Position numbers and translations under genes: made by a program
In this document: positions 1-5,653 of the stretch, piece by piece
Numbering within the stretch: the first letter of the stretch is position 1
Layout of the letters: the number at the start of each line of letters is the position of its first letter
The notes under the pieces: model-generated
The model's database searches: none
The model's input: only the letters and a program-made list of their open reading frames with translations
Told to the model about the DNA's origin: nothing
Source of the DNA: an uncultured Eubacteriales bacterium
GTDB lineage: Bacteria; Bacillota; Clostridia; Oscillospirales; Acutalibacteraceae
Length of the DNA: 7,118 nucleotides
NCBI GenBank assembly: GCA_900313125.1
Contig: OMPZ01000015.1
Location: 1 to 7,118, forward strand
Direction: 5' to 3'

Positions 1-313
1 GAAGCAGCCCGCTGACGCAAAGCCCGAGGTCTCGCCGATCGAAAAGCATACGGGAGACGAGGTGGTGTTCAAATCGCCCGAGAAGCTCGCAAAGGAGCAG
101 GAGGACGCGTCTCTCGAGATCAGAAAGTTCCGCTACAAGGTGTTCTACGAGTTCACCGTCGCCGAAACGGGCAACCTTTATACCGGCGAGTGCTACATCT
201 ATAACCCGAGCGACCTCAACCCCGGTGATATCATAGAGGTCACCTATAAGCCTGACGACCCGATGATAAACTTCACAGATTACAGTATGCCTGCCGGGTT
301 CCTTGCAAAGTAA
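1..313 (+). CDS. C-terminal part of a hypothetical protein with a DUF3592-like ending (5' end outside window)
   Basis: The frame is open from base 2 to a TAA at 311-313, so about 103 residues of a longer protein are visible. A GTG at 62 could serve as a start, but it has no ribosome binding site and the frame continues upstream, so a truncated CDS is the better reading. The first 35 or so residues are charged and rich in Lys, Glu and Pro, like a linker. The rest reads as a small beta domain: a Tyr/Phe-rich strand (FRYKVFYEFTV), a YTGE turn, then GDIIEVTYKPDDPMINF. The alternating Y-x-F, Y-x-G, GD-x-x-x-V-x-Y-x-P-x-x-P pattern resembles the extracytoplasmic part of DUF3592-type membrane proteins; this is pattern recognition, not a search result. 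No membrane segment is visible in this part. The stop lies 33 bases before aroE with no terminator between, so read-through into aroE is possible. Function unknown. Confidence 0.75.
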   Translation, partial: KQPADAKPEVSPIEKHTGDEVVFKSPEKLAKEQEDASLEIRKFRYKVFYEFTVAETGNLYTGECYIYNPSDLNPGDIIEVTYKPDDPMINFTDYSMPAGFLAK

Positions 314-331
314 GAACGCCCCGCGCCATTG

Positions 332-337
332 AAGGAG
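332..337 (+). promoter_or_regulatory. Ribosome binding site fixing the aroE start
   Basis: AAGGAG lies 9 bases before the ATG at 347. It overlaps the sequence just after an in-frame TTG at 329, which would add six residues but has no Shine-Dalgarno sequence of its own. This argues for the 347 start. Confidence 0.8.
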
Positions 338-346
338 ACCATAAAT

Positions 347-1201
347 ATGAGCAAAAAGCATTACGGCGTTATCGGTCACCCGATCGGTCACACGCTTTCA
401 CCGTTTATCCACTCTCGTCTTATGCAGCTTTCCGGCGTGGACGGCGAGTACGGTGTTTTTGATATCGCGCCCGAGGAGCTTGACGAAAAATTCGCTTCCG
501 TCCTGTCAAAGCTCGACGGCTTTAACGCAACTATCCCTCATAAGCAGGCTGTTATGCACCTGCTTGACGAGCTTGACGAAACGGCCGGGCTTTACGGCTC
601 GGTCAATACAGCAGCCTTTACGCGAAACAGCGAAGGCGTTTCGTCAAAGGGCTATACCACCGACGGCATCGGCTTTACGATGGCTCTTGAAAATGCCGGT
701 ATCGCTATGGGCAATACCGTCACTATCATAGGCTGCGGCGGCGTCGGCAGGGTTTTTGCCAACACCTGCGCGAAGGCGGGCTGCACGCTCAATATACTTG
801 AGTGTACAGCGGCGCTTGAGTCTGCAAAGAGCTTTGTAAGCTCTCTCAACGATCGTTTCGGCGAGGGTACTGCGCGCGCGTTCCTCACCGAGGATTTCGA
901 CGGCGAGAGCGATCTGATTGTGAACGCGACGCCCGTGGGAATGTTCCCGAAGGTGGACGCCTGCGTTGTGTCTGACGGCGTTATCGCGAAGGCGAAGGCT
1001 GTTTTCGACGCAGTTTACAATCCGAGCGAGACGCTGCTCGTGAAAAAAGCCCGCGAAGCCGGGATAAAGGCGATCACGGGAATGACGATGCTCGTTTATC
1101 AGGCTGCCGCCGCGCAGACTATCTGGAACGGCTCAAAGTTCGACCCAGACGACATCGCAGGGATAGCCGAGGACTGTTTCAAGGAGCTTGAGAAAAAATG
1201 A
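347..1201 (+). CDS. aroE: Shikimate dehydrogenase
   Basis: Reduces 3-dehydroshikimate to shikimate in the cytosol, the fourth step of the shikimate pathway. The start is ATG 347, giving 284 residues against about 272 in E. coli. The N-terminal substrate domain shows GHPIGHTLSP (residues 10-19; the usual HS-x-SP has Thr16 for the first Ser), N60-A-T-I-P-H-K66 with the catalytic Lys, N87-T88, and D106 in GYTTDGIG. The nucleotide domain has a GCGGVG loop at 129-134, N193-A-T-P-V-G-M, and the closing GMTML-x-x-Q252. One oddity: where E. coli AroE has the NADP-binding Asn149-Arg150-Thr151 and Arg154, counting from the glycine loop gives Glu152-Cys153-Thr154 and Leu157, so the basic clamp is absent and NAD(H) use is plausible. 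The gene overlaps aroK by 4 bases. A YdiB- or quinate-type dehydrogenase is the alternative, but adjacency to aroK favours AroE. Confidence 0.95.
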   Translation: MSKKHYGVIGHPIGHTLSPFIHSRLMQLSGVDGEYGVFDIAPEELDEKFASVLSKLDGFNATIPHKQAVMHLLDELDETAGLYGSVNTAAFTRNSEGVSSKGYTTDGIGFTMALENAGIAMGNTVTIIGCGGVGRVFANTCAKAGCTLNILECTAALESAKSFVSSLNDRFGEGTARAFLTEDFDGESDLIVNATPVGMFPKVDACVVSDGVIAKAKAVFDAVYNPSETLLVKKAREAGIKAITGMTMLVYQAAAAQTIWNGSKFDPDDIAGIAEDCFKELEKK

Positions 1202-1707
1202 AAAAGAATCTGATCCTCTGCGGCTTTATGGGCAGCGGCAAGAGCACGATAGGTAAGCTCTTGTCGGAAAAGCTCGGCGCGCGTTTTATCGACACCGATA
1301 CATATATCGAGCAGAAAGAGGGCATGACTATCTCCGAGATATTCGAGAGCAAGGGCGAGCAGTATTTCCGCGACCTTGAGCACGAGGTGTGCGTTGAGCT
1401 TTCACAGCTCAATAAAACCGTTATCTCGACGGGCGGCGGTACGCTGCTGCGTGAGGACAATATGAGAGCGCTCAAGAAAAACGGCGTCGTTTTCCTGCTC
1501 AACATCTCGTCGCGCACCGTGCTCACGCGCCTGAAAAACGACACCTCGCGTCCTCTTTTACAGCAGGAGGACAAGGAGAAGGCCGTGAAGATGATGCTCT
1601 CAAACCGCACGCCGCTTTACAACCGCGCCGCCGATCACGTTATCGACGCCGAGGAGTCGCCGCGCAAGGTTTGCCTGAAGATACTCTCGATCTACAATTC
1701 GCTCTGA
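1198..1707 (+). CDS. aroK: Shikimate kinase
   Basis: Phosphorylates shikimate at the 3-hydroxyl using ATP; a cytosolic NMP-kinase-fold enzyme. The protein is 169 residues, normal for the family. Walker A is G9-F-M-G-S-G-K15-S-T. The shikimate site shows D34 (in DTD), R58 (in QYFRDLE) and G79-G-G81 (in STGGGT). R118 (in SRPLL) is the lid arginine, and R137 with Y141 forms the R-x-x-L-Y motif. All expected catalytic and binding residues are present. The ATG at 1198 overlaps the aroE TGA as ATGA, with AAGGAG at 1181-1186 inside the aroE end, so translational coupling to aroE is likely. Paralogues such as gluconate kinase are excluded by the shikimate-specific Asp/Arg/GGG set and the neighbour. 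Confidence 0.97.
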   Translation: MKKNLILCGFMGSGKSTIGKLLSEKLGARFIDTDTYIEQKEGMTISEIFESKGEQYFRDLEHEVCVELSQLNKTVISTGGGTLLREDNMRALKKNGVVFLLNISSRTVLTRLKNDTSRPLLQQEDKEKAVKMMLSNRTPLYNRAADHVIDAEESPRKVCLKILSIYNSL

Positions 1708-1735
1708 GCCTTTTTTCTTGAAAGGAAAGAAATGA

Positions 1736-3187
1736 ATGGACGAAATGACCGCAGCCGTCACGACGAAGGTCTTGACGGCTCTGCTGTTCGCGCCGTTTTT
1801 GTGCGGCATTATCCTGAAATATAAGAAAAAGCTGACGACCGGCAGGCTTTGCGCTCTGATACTTATCAGCGGCTTTATCCTGCGGCTTTGCTACATCTCG
1901 TATACCGACGAATTTACGCGTCAGCATGATCTCGGTTCGTTCCGAAAAATGAACAGCTCTCATTCGGGCTACATCATGTATATCATGATAAAGCACAGTC
2001 TGCCCGATATGGACCCGCGCGGCTTTTGGCAGCTTTACCATCCGCCGCTTCACCATGTTATCTGTGCCGCGATACTCGGCGTTGTCAGCAAGCTCGGCTT
2101 CAATTACAAAACGGTCGGGCCGGGCGTTTTGCAGGTGTTCACCGCGGCGTATATGGAGCTGTTCTGCGTGTTCGCCTATCTTGCGTTCAAACGGCTGGGG
2201 CTGCGCGGCAGGCCGCTCGCGCTGTCGCTGGCTGTCGTCACGTTCCACCCAACGCTTATCATACTGTCCGGCAGCCTGAACAACGACGCGCTGTCGGCTT
2301 TGTTCGGTATGGCAGCCGTGTGGCTCGTTTTGCGCTGGTCGCAGACGGAGAGTCACATAGATATCCTGCTGTGCGCGCTTTGCGTGGGGCTGGGTATGCT
2401 CACAAAGCTGAGCGTAGTGCTGCTTGCGCCCGCGATAGCCGCGGTGTTTGTCGTGGCGCTCATAAAAAAGCGGCGCAGATGGGCGCGCTTTATCCTACAG
2501 TTTGCCGCGTTCGGCGCGGTCAGCCTGCCGCTGGGGCTTTGCTGGCCTGTCCGCAATTATACGCGGTTCGGCGTGCCTTTCAATTACATTCCGAAGCTTG
2601 ACGAAAGCTCCGGGCAGTATATCGACGTGCCGCCGGTAAAGCGTCTTTTCGACTTTTCGCTGTACCAGCTTTCGTCGCCGTTTACGCAGTGGGAATGGGA
2701 AGGCGGAGATTACAACGAGTTCAATCCGCTTATCGCGCTTCTGAAAAACGCGATGTTCGACGAGGAGACTTTTTTCGAGGGCAGCATAACGCTGCAGTCG
2801 TTCTGTACGGCGCTGTTTTTCGCCGGAACGCTCACGGCGGTGCTGTCGTTTGCCGCGCTCGTTATTATGTGGATAAAGAATAAAAAAACACCGTTTGAAA
2901 GCAAATTGCTGCTGACGCTTGTGTTCGCTGTCGTTTTCGGCAGCTATGTGTCCTTCTGTTTGGGCTACCCTCAGGTATGCACGGAAAATATGCGCTACTG
3001 CGTGCCGCTGATATTTGCGGGAGCCGCGGCACTCGGGCTGCTTTTGCGGCGGGGCGCGCGCACAAAAAGCAAATTTATGAAATTTCTTGCAAAAGCGTCG
3101 GCGCTGTCGATGACGTCAATGTGCGTAATGTCAGTTTTCGTCTACATCGCGCTGGGGTTTACAAGTAACTTAAATTTTAAATATTAA
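1736..3187 (+). CDS. Polytopic membrane protein resembling a GT-C fold glycosyltransferase (PMT/ArnT-like)
   Basis: A 483-residue integral membrane protein with about 11-13 hydrophobic segments, near residues 11-28, 36-55, 104-121, 129-151, 160-178, 184-201, 208-243 (two), 252-270, 354-380, 390-410, 421-437 and 452-475. Features that fit the GT-C superfamily, which transfers sugars from polyprenyl-phosphate donors on the outer face of the membrane, are an acidic first external loop (D58-E-F-T-R-Q-H-D65), an H102-P-P-L-H-H107 motif, LNND-x-x-S after segment 5, a large loop at 271-352, and a late ENMRY-x-x-P motif at 417-423. Donor and acceptor cannot be told from sequence. The start is ATG 1736, 9 bases after AAAGGA; an ATG at 1732 is in another frame. 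It lies 28 bases after aroK with no terminator between, so it is probably co-transcribed, though nothing links it to aromatic synthesis. The GT-C reading is moderate; the membrane topology is secure. Confidence 0.75.
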   Translation: MDEMTAAVTTKVLTALLFAPFLCGIILKYKKKLTTGRLCALILISGFILRLCYISYTDEFTRQHDLGSFRKMNSSHSGYIMYIMIKHSLPDMDPRGFWQLYHPPLHHVICAAILGVVSKLGFNYKTVGPGVLQVFTAAYMELFCVFAYLAFKRLGLRGRPLALSLAVVTFHPTLIILSGSLNNDALSALFGMAAVWLVLRWSQTESHIDILLCALCVGLGMLTKLSVVLLAPAIAAVFVVALIKKRRRWARFILQFAAFGAVSLPLGLCWPVRNYTRFGVPFNYIPKLDESSGQYIDVPPVKRLFDFSLYQLSSPFTQWEWEGGDYNEFNPLIALLKNAMFDEETFFEGSITLQSFCTALFFAGTLTAVLSFAALVIMWIKNKKTPFESKLLLTLVFAVVFGSYVSFCLGYPQVCTENMRYCVPLIFAGAAALGLLLRRGARTKSKFMKFLAKASALSMTSMCVMSVFVYIALGFTSNLNFKY

Positions 3188-3191
3188 AATT
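3173..3191. repeat. AT-only inverted repeat over the stop codon of the membrane protein gene
   Basis: A perfect 8-base inverted repeat, AATTTTAA and TTAAAATT, is separated by ATA and contains the TAA stop at 3185-3187. The arms are pure A/T and no clean T-run follows, so it would be a weak terminator at best. It marks the sharp change from G/C-rich coding sequence to A/T-rich spacer. Confidence 0.4.
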
Positions 3192-3231
3192 CAGATTTAT
3201 TAATAGTAGATTCTGTTTTTAGCATAACTAA

Positions 3232-3344
3232 AGTTCGGGGTATTCGAGCAAGGGGTTTGGGGAGCGCAGCTCCCCAATGGGAGTGGGCGAAGCCCACACC
3301 CAACTTAGCCCCCTTTTCCTTGAGGGAAAGGGGGTTGGGGGTAT
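3232..3344. repeat. G/C-rich three-hairpin element, probably a dispersed intergenic repeat
   Basis: Three hairpins follow one another. H1 (3257-3277) has a 9-bp perfect stem, TTGGGGAGC with GCTCCCCAA, and a GCA loop. H2 (3278-3302) starts at the next base: TGGG-A-GTGGGC pairs with GCCCAC-A-CCCA around a GAA loop, with one A-A mismatch. H3 (3309-3334) pairs CCCCCTTTTCC with GGGAAAGGGGG around a TTGA loop; one pair is T-G. The 7-mer GGGGTAT occurs near both ends (3237-3243 and 3338-3344). The composition is sharply unlike the A/T-rich flanks. The look is that of short palindromic intergenic repeats that occur in many copies per genome, but only one copy is in this window, so the repeat status is inference. 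The edges are approximate. Confidence 0.6.
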
Positions 3345-3346
3345 GG

Positions 3347-3375
3347 GTGACGTTGTAAAAGCTATTTTATATAAT
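3347..3375 (+). promoter_or_regulatory. Candidate sigma-A promoter P1 upstream of tyrA
   Basis: GTGACG at 3347-3352 (4 of 6 matches to TTGACA), a 17-base spacer, then a perfect TATAAT at 3370-3375. Transcription would start near 3382 and give a leader of about 140 bases. The -35 box sits right at the edge of the G/C-rich hairpin element. The surrounding sequence is A/T-rich, so a chance match is possible. Confidence 0.4.
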
Positions 3376-3452
3376 AATAGTAGGATCGATAGTGATAACT
3401 TATTTGTATGCCTGATGGTCTCGATGACATTCGGTTCTAAATTGATCGTTAA

Positions 3453-3481
3453 TGTATACAGCTTATGAAGTACAATATAAT
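3453..3481 (+). promoter_or_regulatory. Candidate sigma-A promoter P2 close to tyrA
   Basis: A perfect TATAAT at 3476-3481 preceded at 17 bases by TGTATA (3453-3458), a weak -35 match of 3 in 6. The start would be near 3488, leaving a leader of about 32 bases with the ribosome binding site. It is an alternative or addition to the upstream candidate. Confidence 0.3.
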
Positions 3482-3483
3482 TC

Positions 3484-3501
3484 GCCGCTTTGCGGTGCGG
3501 C
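3484..3501 (+). other. Small G/C hairpin just before the tyrA ribosome binding site
   Basis: GCCGC (3484-3488) can pair with GCGGC (3497-3501), or CCGC (3485-3488) with GCGG (3492-3495) around a TTT loop; the two forms exclude each other. The element ends 3 bases before AAGGAG at 3505-3510. It could influence ribosome access, but no anti-Shine-Dalgarno arm is evident, so any regulatory role is speculative. Confidence 0.25.
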
Positions 3502-3504
3502 AAT

Positions 3505-3510
3505 AAGGAG
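3505..3510 (+). promoter_or_regulatory. Ribosome binding site fixing the tyrA start
   Basis: AAGGAG lies 9 bases before ATG 3520. The frame extends back to a TTG at 3490, but that would put the binding site inside the gene and add ten residues before the Rossmann strand, so ATG 3520 is preferred. Confidence 0.8.
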
Positions 3511-3519
3511 AAGAAGAGA

Positions 3520-4350
3520 ATGAATATAGCCATAGTCGGTCTGGGAATTATCGGCGGTTCGCTTGCAAAGGCGTTCGCGAAATACACCGACCACCATATA
3601 ATCGGAATAAACAGAACAAGCTCGACGCTCGAAAGGGCGCTCGCCGACGGCGCGATAAGCGAGATCGGCACAGTCGAGAGTCTCGGCAAAGCCGACCTTG
3701 TGTATATGTGTACATATCCCGAGCATATCGTCTCGTTCGTGAGCGAGAATGCGCGTTATTTCAAAAAGGGCTGCGTCGTTACCGACGTGTGCGGCATCAA
3801 AAGCGAGATCTGCAGCAAAATGGCGGAGATCTGCAAAAACAGCGGGCTTGTTTTCTGCGGCTCGCACCCTATGGCGGGCAAGGAGAAATTCTCCTACGAC
3901 GCCGCCGACAGCGAGCTTTTCAAGGGCGCAAGCTACATAATTGTGCCGTGCCTTGCGGGTGAGGACGCCGTTAAAATGCTTTCGGACAGAGCGGCTGAGC
4001 TCGGCTTTGCGACAGTACGCATTACGACGCCTGCCGAGCACGACAGAATGATCGCGTTCACCTCGCAGCTGCGTCATGTGCTCGCCTGCTCGTACGTTAA
4101 AAGCCCGTGCTGCCCCGACCACAAGGGCTTTTCCGCGGGCAGCTACCGCGACGTTTCGCGCGTCGCGTCGATAAACGAAAATCTGTGGACAGACCTCTTC
4201 CTCGACAACAAAGAGCCGCTGTGCGAGGAGATATCAATTCTGATAGACAACCTTTCGATGTTTAGGCAGCTCATCTCGGAAGGGCGCGCCGACGAGCTTA
4301 GAGAGCAGCTCAAACAGGCAAGGCTCGTTAAAGAAGCTCTCGGAGAATAA
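3520..4350 (+). CDS. tyrA: Prephenate dehydrogenase (monofunctional, no ACT domain)
   Basis: Oxidatively decarboxylates prephenate to 4-hydroxyphenylpyruvate, the tyrosine branch. It has 276 residues starting at ATG 3520. The N-terminal Rossmann domain opens directly with MNIAIVGLGIIGGS (G7-x-G9-x-x-G12). T88-D-V-C-G-I-K94 and G114-S-H116-P-M-A-G follow, with H116 as the expected catalytic histidine. The helical C-terminal half shows H174-D-R-M-I-A-F-T-S-Q-L-R-H186 and S208-Y-R-D-V-S-R214-V-A. The TSQL-x-H form, in place of the common S-H-x-x-H, is the version I associate with Clostridia. The second strand ends I30-N31-R32-T33 rather than in the acidic residue usual for NAD enzymes, hinting at NADP use. 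The protein ends about 60 residues after R214, too short for the regulatory ACT domain seen in B. subtilis TyrA. It is the first gene of a tight cluster; aroA follows after 11 bases. Arogenate as substrate cannot be excluded. Confidence 0.94.
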   Translation: MNIAIVGLGIIGGSLAKAFAKYTDHHIIGINRTSSTLERALADGAISEIGTVESLGKADLVYMCTYPEHIVSFVSENARYFKKGCVVTDVCGIKSEICSKMAEICKNSGLVFCGSHPMAGKEKFSYDAADSELFKGASYIIVPCLAGEDAVKMLSDRAAELGFATVRITTPAEHDRMIAFTSQLRHVLACSYVKSPCCPDHKGFSAGSYRDVSRVASINENLWTDLFLDNKEPLCEEISILIDNLSMFRQLISEGRADELREQLKQARLVKEALGE

Positions 4351-4361
4351 GGGGGACGCGT

Positions 4362-5624
4362 ATGTCAGATGTAACAGTATTTCCATCGAGACTTTGCGGT
4401 ACGGTGACGGTGCCGCCGTCAAAGAGCGACGTTCACCGCGCGATAATCTGCGCCGCGCTCGCAAAGGGCAAAAGCGTTATCTCGCCGGTCGCGTTCTCAC
4501 AGGATATCCTCGCAACGCTCGACTGTATACGCGCGCTCGGCGCGGACGCACAGATCAGCGGCAGCAGCGTTACCGTTGATTCGGAAAATATTTTTGCCAA
4601 TAAAAACGCCTTCCTCGACTGCCGCGAATCCGGCTCGACGGTGCGTTTTTTCATACCGGTAGCAGCGGCGGGAGGAGTCAGCGCCGTTTTCACAGGTCAC
4701 GGCAGACTTCCGCAGCGTCCGCTCGGGGTTTACACCGAGCTGCTGCCGAAGCACGGCGTAAAATGCAAAACAGGGGGCGGTCTGCCGTTTGAAACAGAGG
4801 GCAGTCTGACGCCCGGCGCCTTCGACGTGCCCGGAGACGTCAGCTCACAGTTTATAACGGGGCTGCTTTTTGCGCTGCCGCTGCTTGACGGCGACAGCGT
4901 CATTCACCTGACGTCGCCGCTGCAGTCGAAGGGCTACATAGACATGACGCTCGACGTTATGCGCCGTTTCGGCGTTGAGGTCTCCGAGCGTGACGGCGAC
5001 TTTTTTGTAAAGGGCGGTCAGAGCTACACGCCCTGCTCACACTACGAAACGGAGGGCGACTGGTCGCAGGCGGCGTTTTTCCTCACGGGCGCGGCTCTCG
5101 GCGGCGACGTGACCGTCAAAGGCGTTCGCATGGATTCCCGTCAGGGCGACAAGGAGATAGCCGACCTTCTGCGCCGCTTCGGCGCGCAGGTGGACGAGAA
5201 TGAGAACGGCGTGCGCTGCCGCGGCGGAAAGCTTCACGGCATCGGCATCGACGCGTCTCAGATACCCGACCTTGTGCCGGTGCTGTCGGTGTGCGCCGCG
5301 TTTGCCGAGGGCAAGACCACGATATACAACGCGCAGCGAGTTCGCCTTAAAGAGAGCGACCGTCTCGCCGCGATGAAAAACGCGCTGTCATCGTGCGGCG
5401 CGGATATCGAAGAAACGGACGACGGACTTGTTATAAACGGCAGGACGTCGATAAAGGGCGGCAATGCCGACGGCTGCAACGACCACCGCATCGTCATGTC
5501 GATGGCGATAGCCGCGCTCGGGTGCAGCGAAAGCGTAACTATCAGCGACGCGCAAAGCATCTCAAAATCGTACGACGCCTTCTTCGACGATTACAAGAGC
5601 GTCGGCGGAGCTGTTGTCGGCTGA
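4362..5624 (+). CDS. aroA: 3-phosphoshikimate 1-carboxyvinyltransferase (EPSP synthase)
   Basis: Joins phosphoenolpyruvate to shikimate 3-phosphate to form EPSP, the step blocked by glyphosate in sensitive forms. The 420-residue length is close to the usual 427. The key residues can be placed: K21-S22 and R26 (SKSDVHR), R88-E-S-G-S-T-V-R95, R119-P, S161-S162-Q163, D233 in EGDWSQAAFF, catalytic D303 (IPDLVPVL), K330-E331-S-D-R334, D375-H-R377, and K402. The closing motif is K402-S-Y-D405, where K-[ST]-[FY]-P is common, so Pro is replaced by Asp. MurA, the homologous UDP-GlcNAc transferase, is excluded by the SKS-x-x-x-R and LKESDR motifs and by the neighbours. Assignment to the glyphosate-sensitive or tolerant class is not safe from motifs alone. 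The ATG follows AGGGGG by 6 bases, and aroC starts 29 bases after the stop. Confidence 0.97.
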   Translation: MSDVTVFPSRLCGTVTVPPSKSDVHRAIICAALAKGKSVISPVAFSQDILATLDCIRALGADAQISGSSVTVDSENIFANKNAFLDCRESGSTVRFFIPVAAAGGVSAVFTGHGRLPQRPLGVYTELLPKHGVKCKTGGGLPFETEGSLTPGAFDVPGDVSSQFITGLLFALPLLDGDSVIHLTSPLQSKGYIDMTLDVMRRFGVEVSERDGDFFVKGGQSYTPCSHYETEGDWSQAAFFLTGAALGGDVTVKGVRMDSRQGDKEIADLLRRFGAQVDENENGVRCRGGKLHGIGIDASQIPDLVPVLSVCAAFAEGKTTIYNAQRVRLKESDRLAAMKNALSSCGADIEETDDGLVINGRTSIKGGNADGCNDHRIVMSMAIAALGCSESVTISDAQSISKSYDAFFDDYKSVGGAVVG

Positions 5625-5653
5625 GTATAGAAAGATAAAAAGGGGACATTGAA

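Larger units (their letters stand above)
3188..3519. other. Non-coding gap between the membrane protein gene and tyrA
   Basis: This 332-base gap is the only long one in the window. It has three parts: an A/T-rich tail (3188-3231) with nothing I recognise; a G/C-rich hairpin element (about 3232-3344); and an A/T-rich part (3345-3519) with two perfect TATAAT hexamers and the tyrA ribosome binding site. No convincing protein-coding frame was found: the frames that cross it are low-complexity or run into tyrA on the opposite strand. I saw no T-box motif (AGGGTGG-type), no tRNA and no recognisable riboswitch core. Confidence 0.7.

Noticed and set aside
329..346. TTG 329 as the start of aroE
   Set aside because: It has no upstream ribosome binding site, while ATG 347 has AAGGAG at ideal spacing.
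1711..1716. A T-run after the aroK stop as an intrinsic terminator
   Set aside because: No stable G/C stem precedes the six Ts, and the next ribosome binding site follows at once.
1640..2356. A 238-codon frame on the - strand opposite the aroK end and the membrane protein gene
   Set aside because: Antisense shadow with Gln/Arg-rich low-information sequence and no domain pattern. The + strand frame shows coherent membrane segments.
3309..3334. Hairpin H3 as a rho-independent terminator for the membrane protein gene
   Set aside because: The stem is strong, but TTGGGGGTATGGG follows instead of a T-run on the + strand, and the reverse direction lacks one as well. A role in blocking transcription is not excluded.
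3277..3468. A 63-codon + strand frame in the gap
   Set aside because: It starts inside a hairpin arm, has no ribosome binding site, and its composition follows the hairpin element and then A/T-rich spacer.
3382..3519. T-box or amino-acid riboswitch in the tyrA leader
   Set aside because: No AGGGTGG-type T-box motif and no terminator-antiterminator pair with a T-run were seen.
3228..3689. A 153-codon frame on the - strand through the gap and into tyrA
   Set aside because: Its first half is antisense to tyrA and its end is a Pro-rich reading of the hairpin element (PPTPFPS-like). There is no ribosome binding site, and it looks like a spurious translation of a structured repeat.
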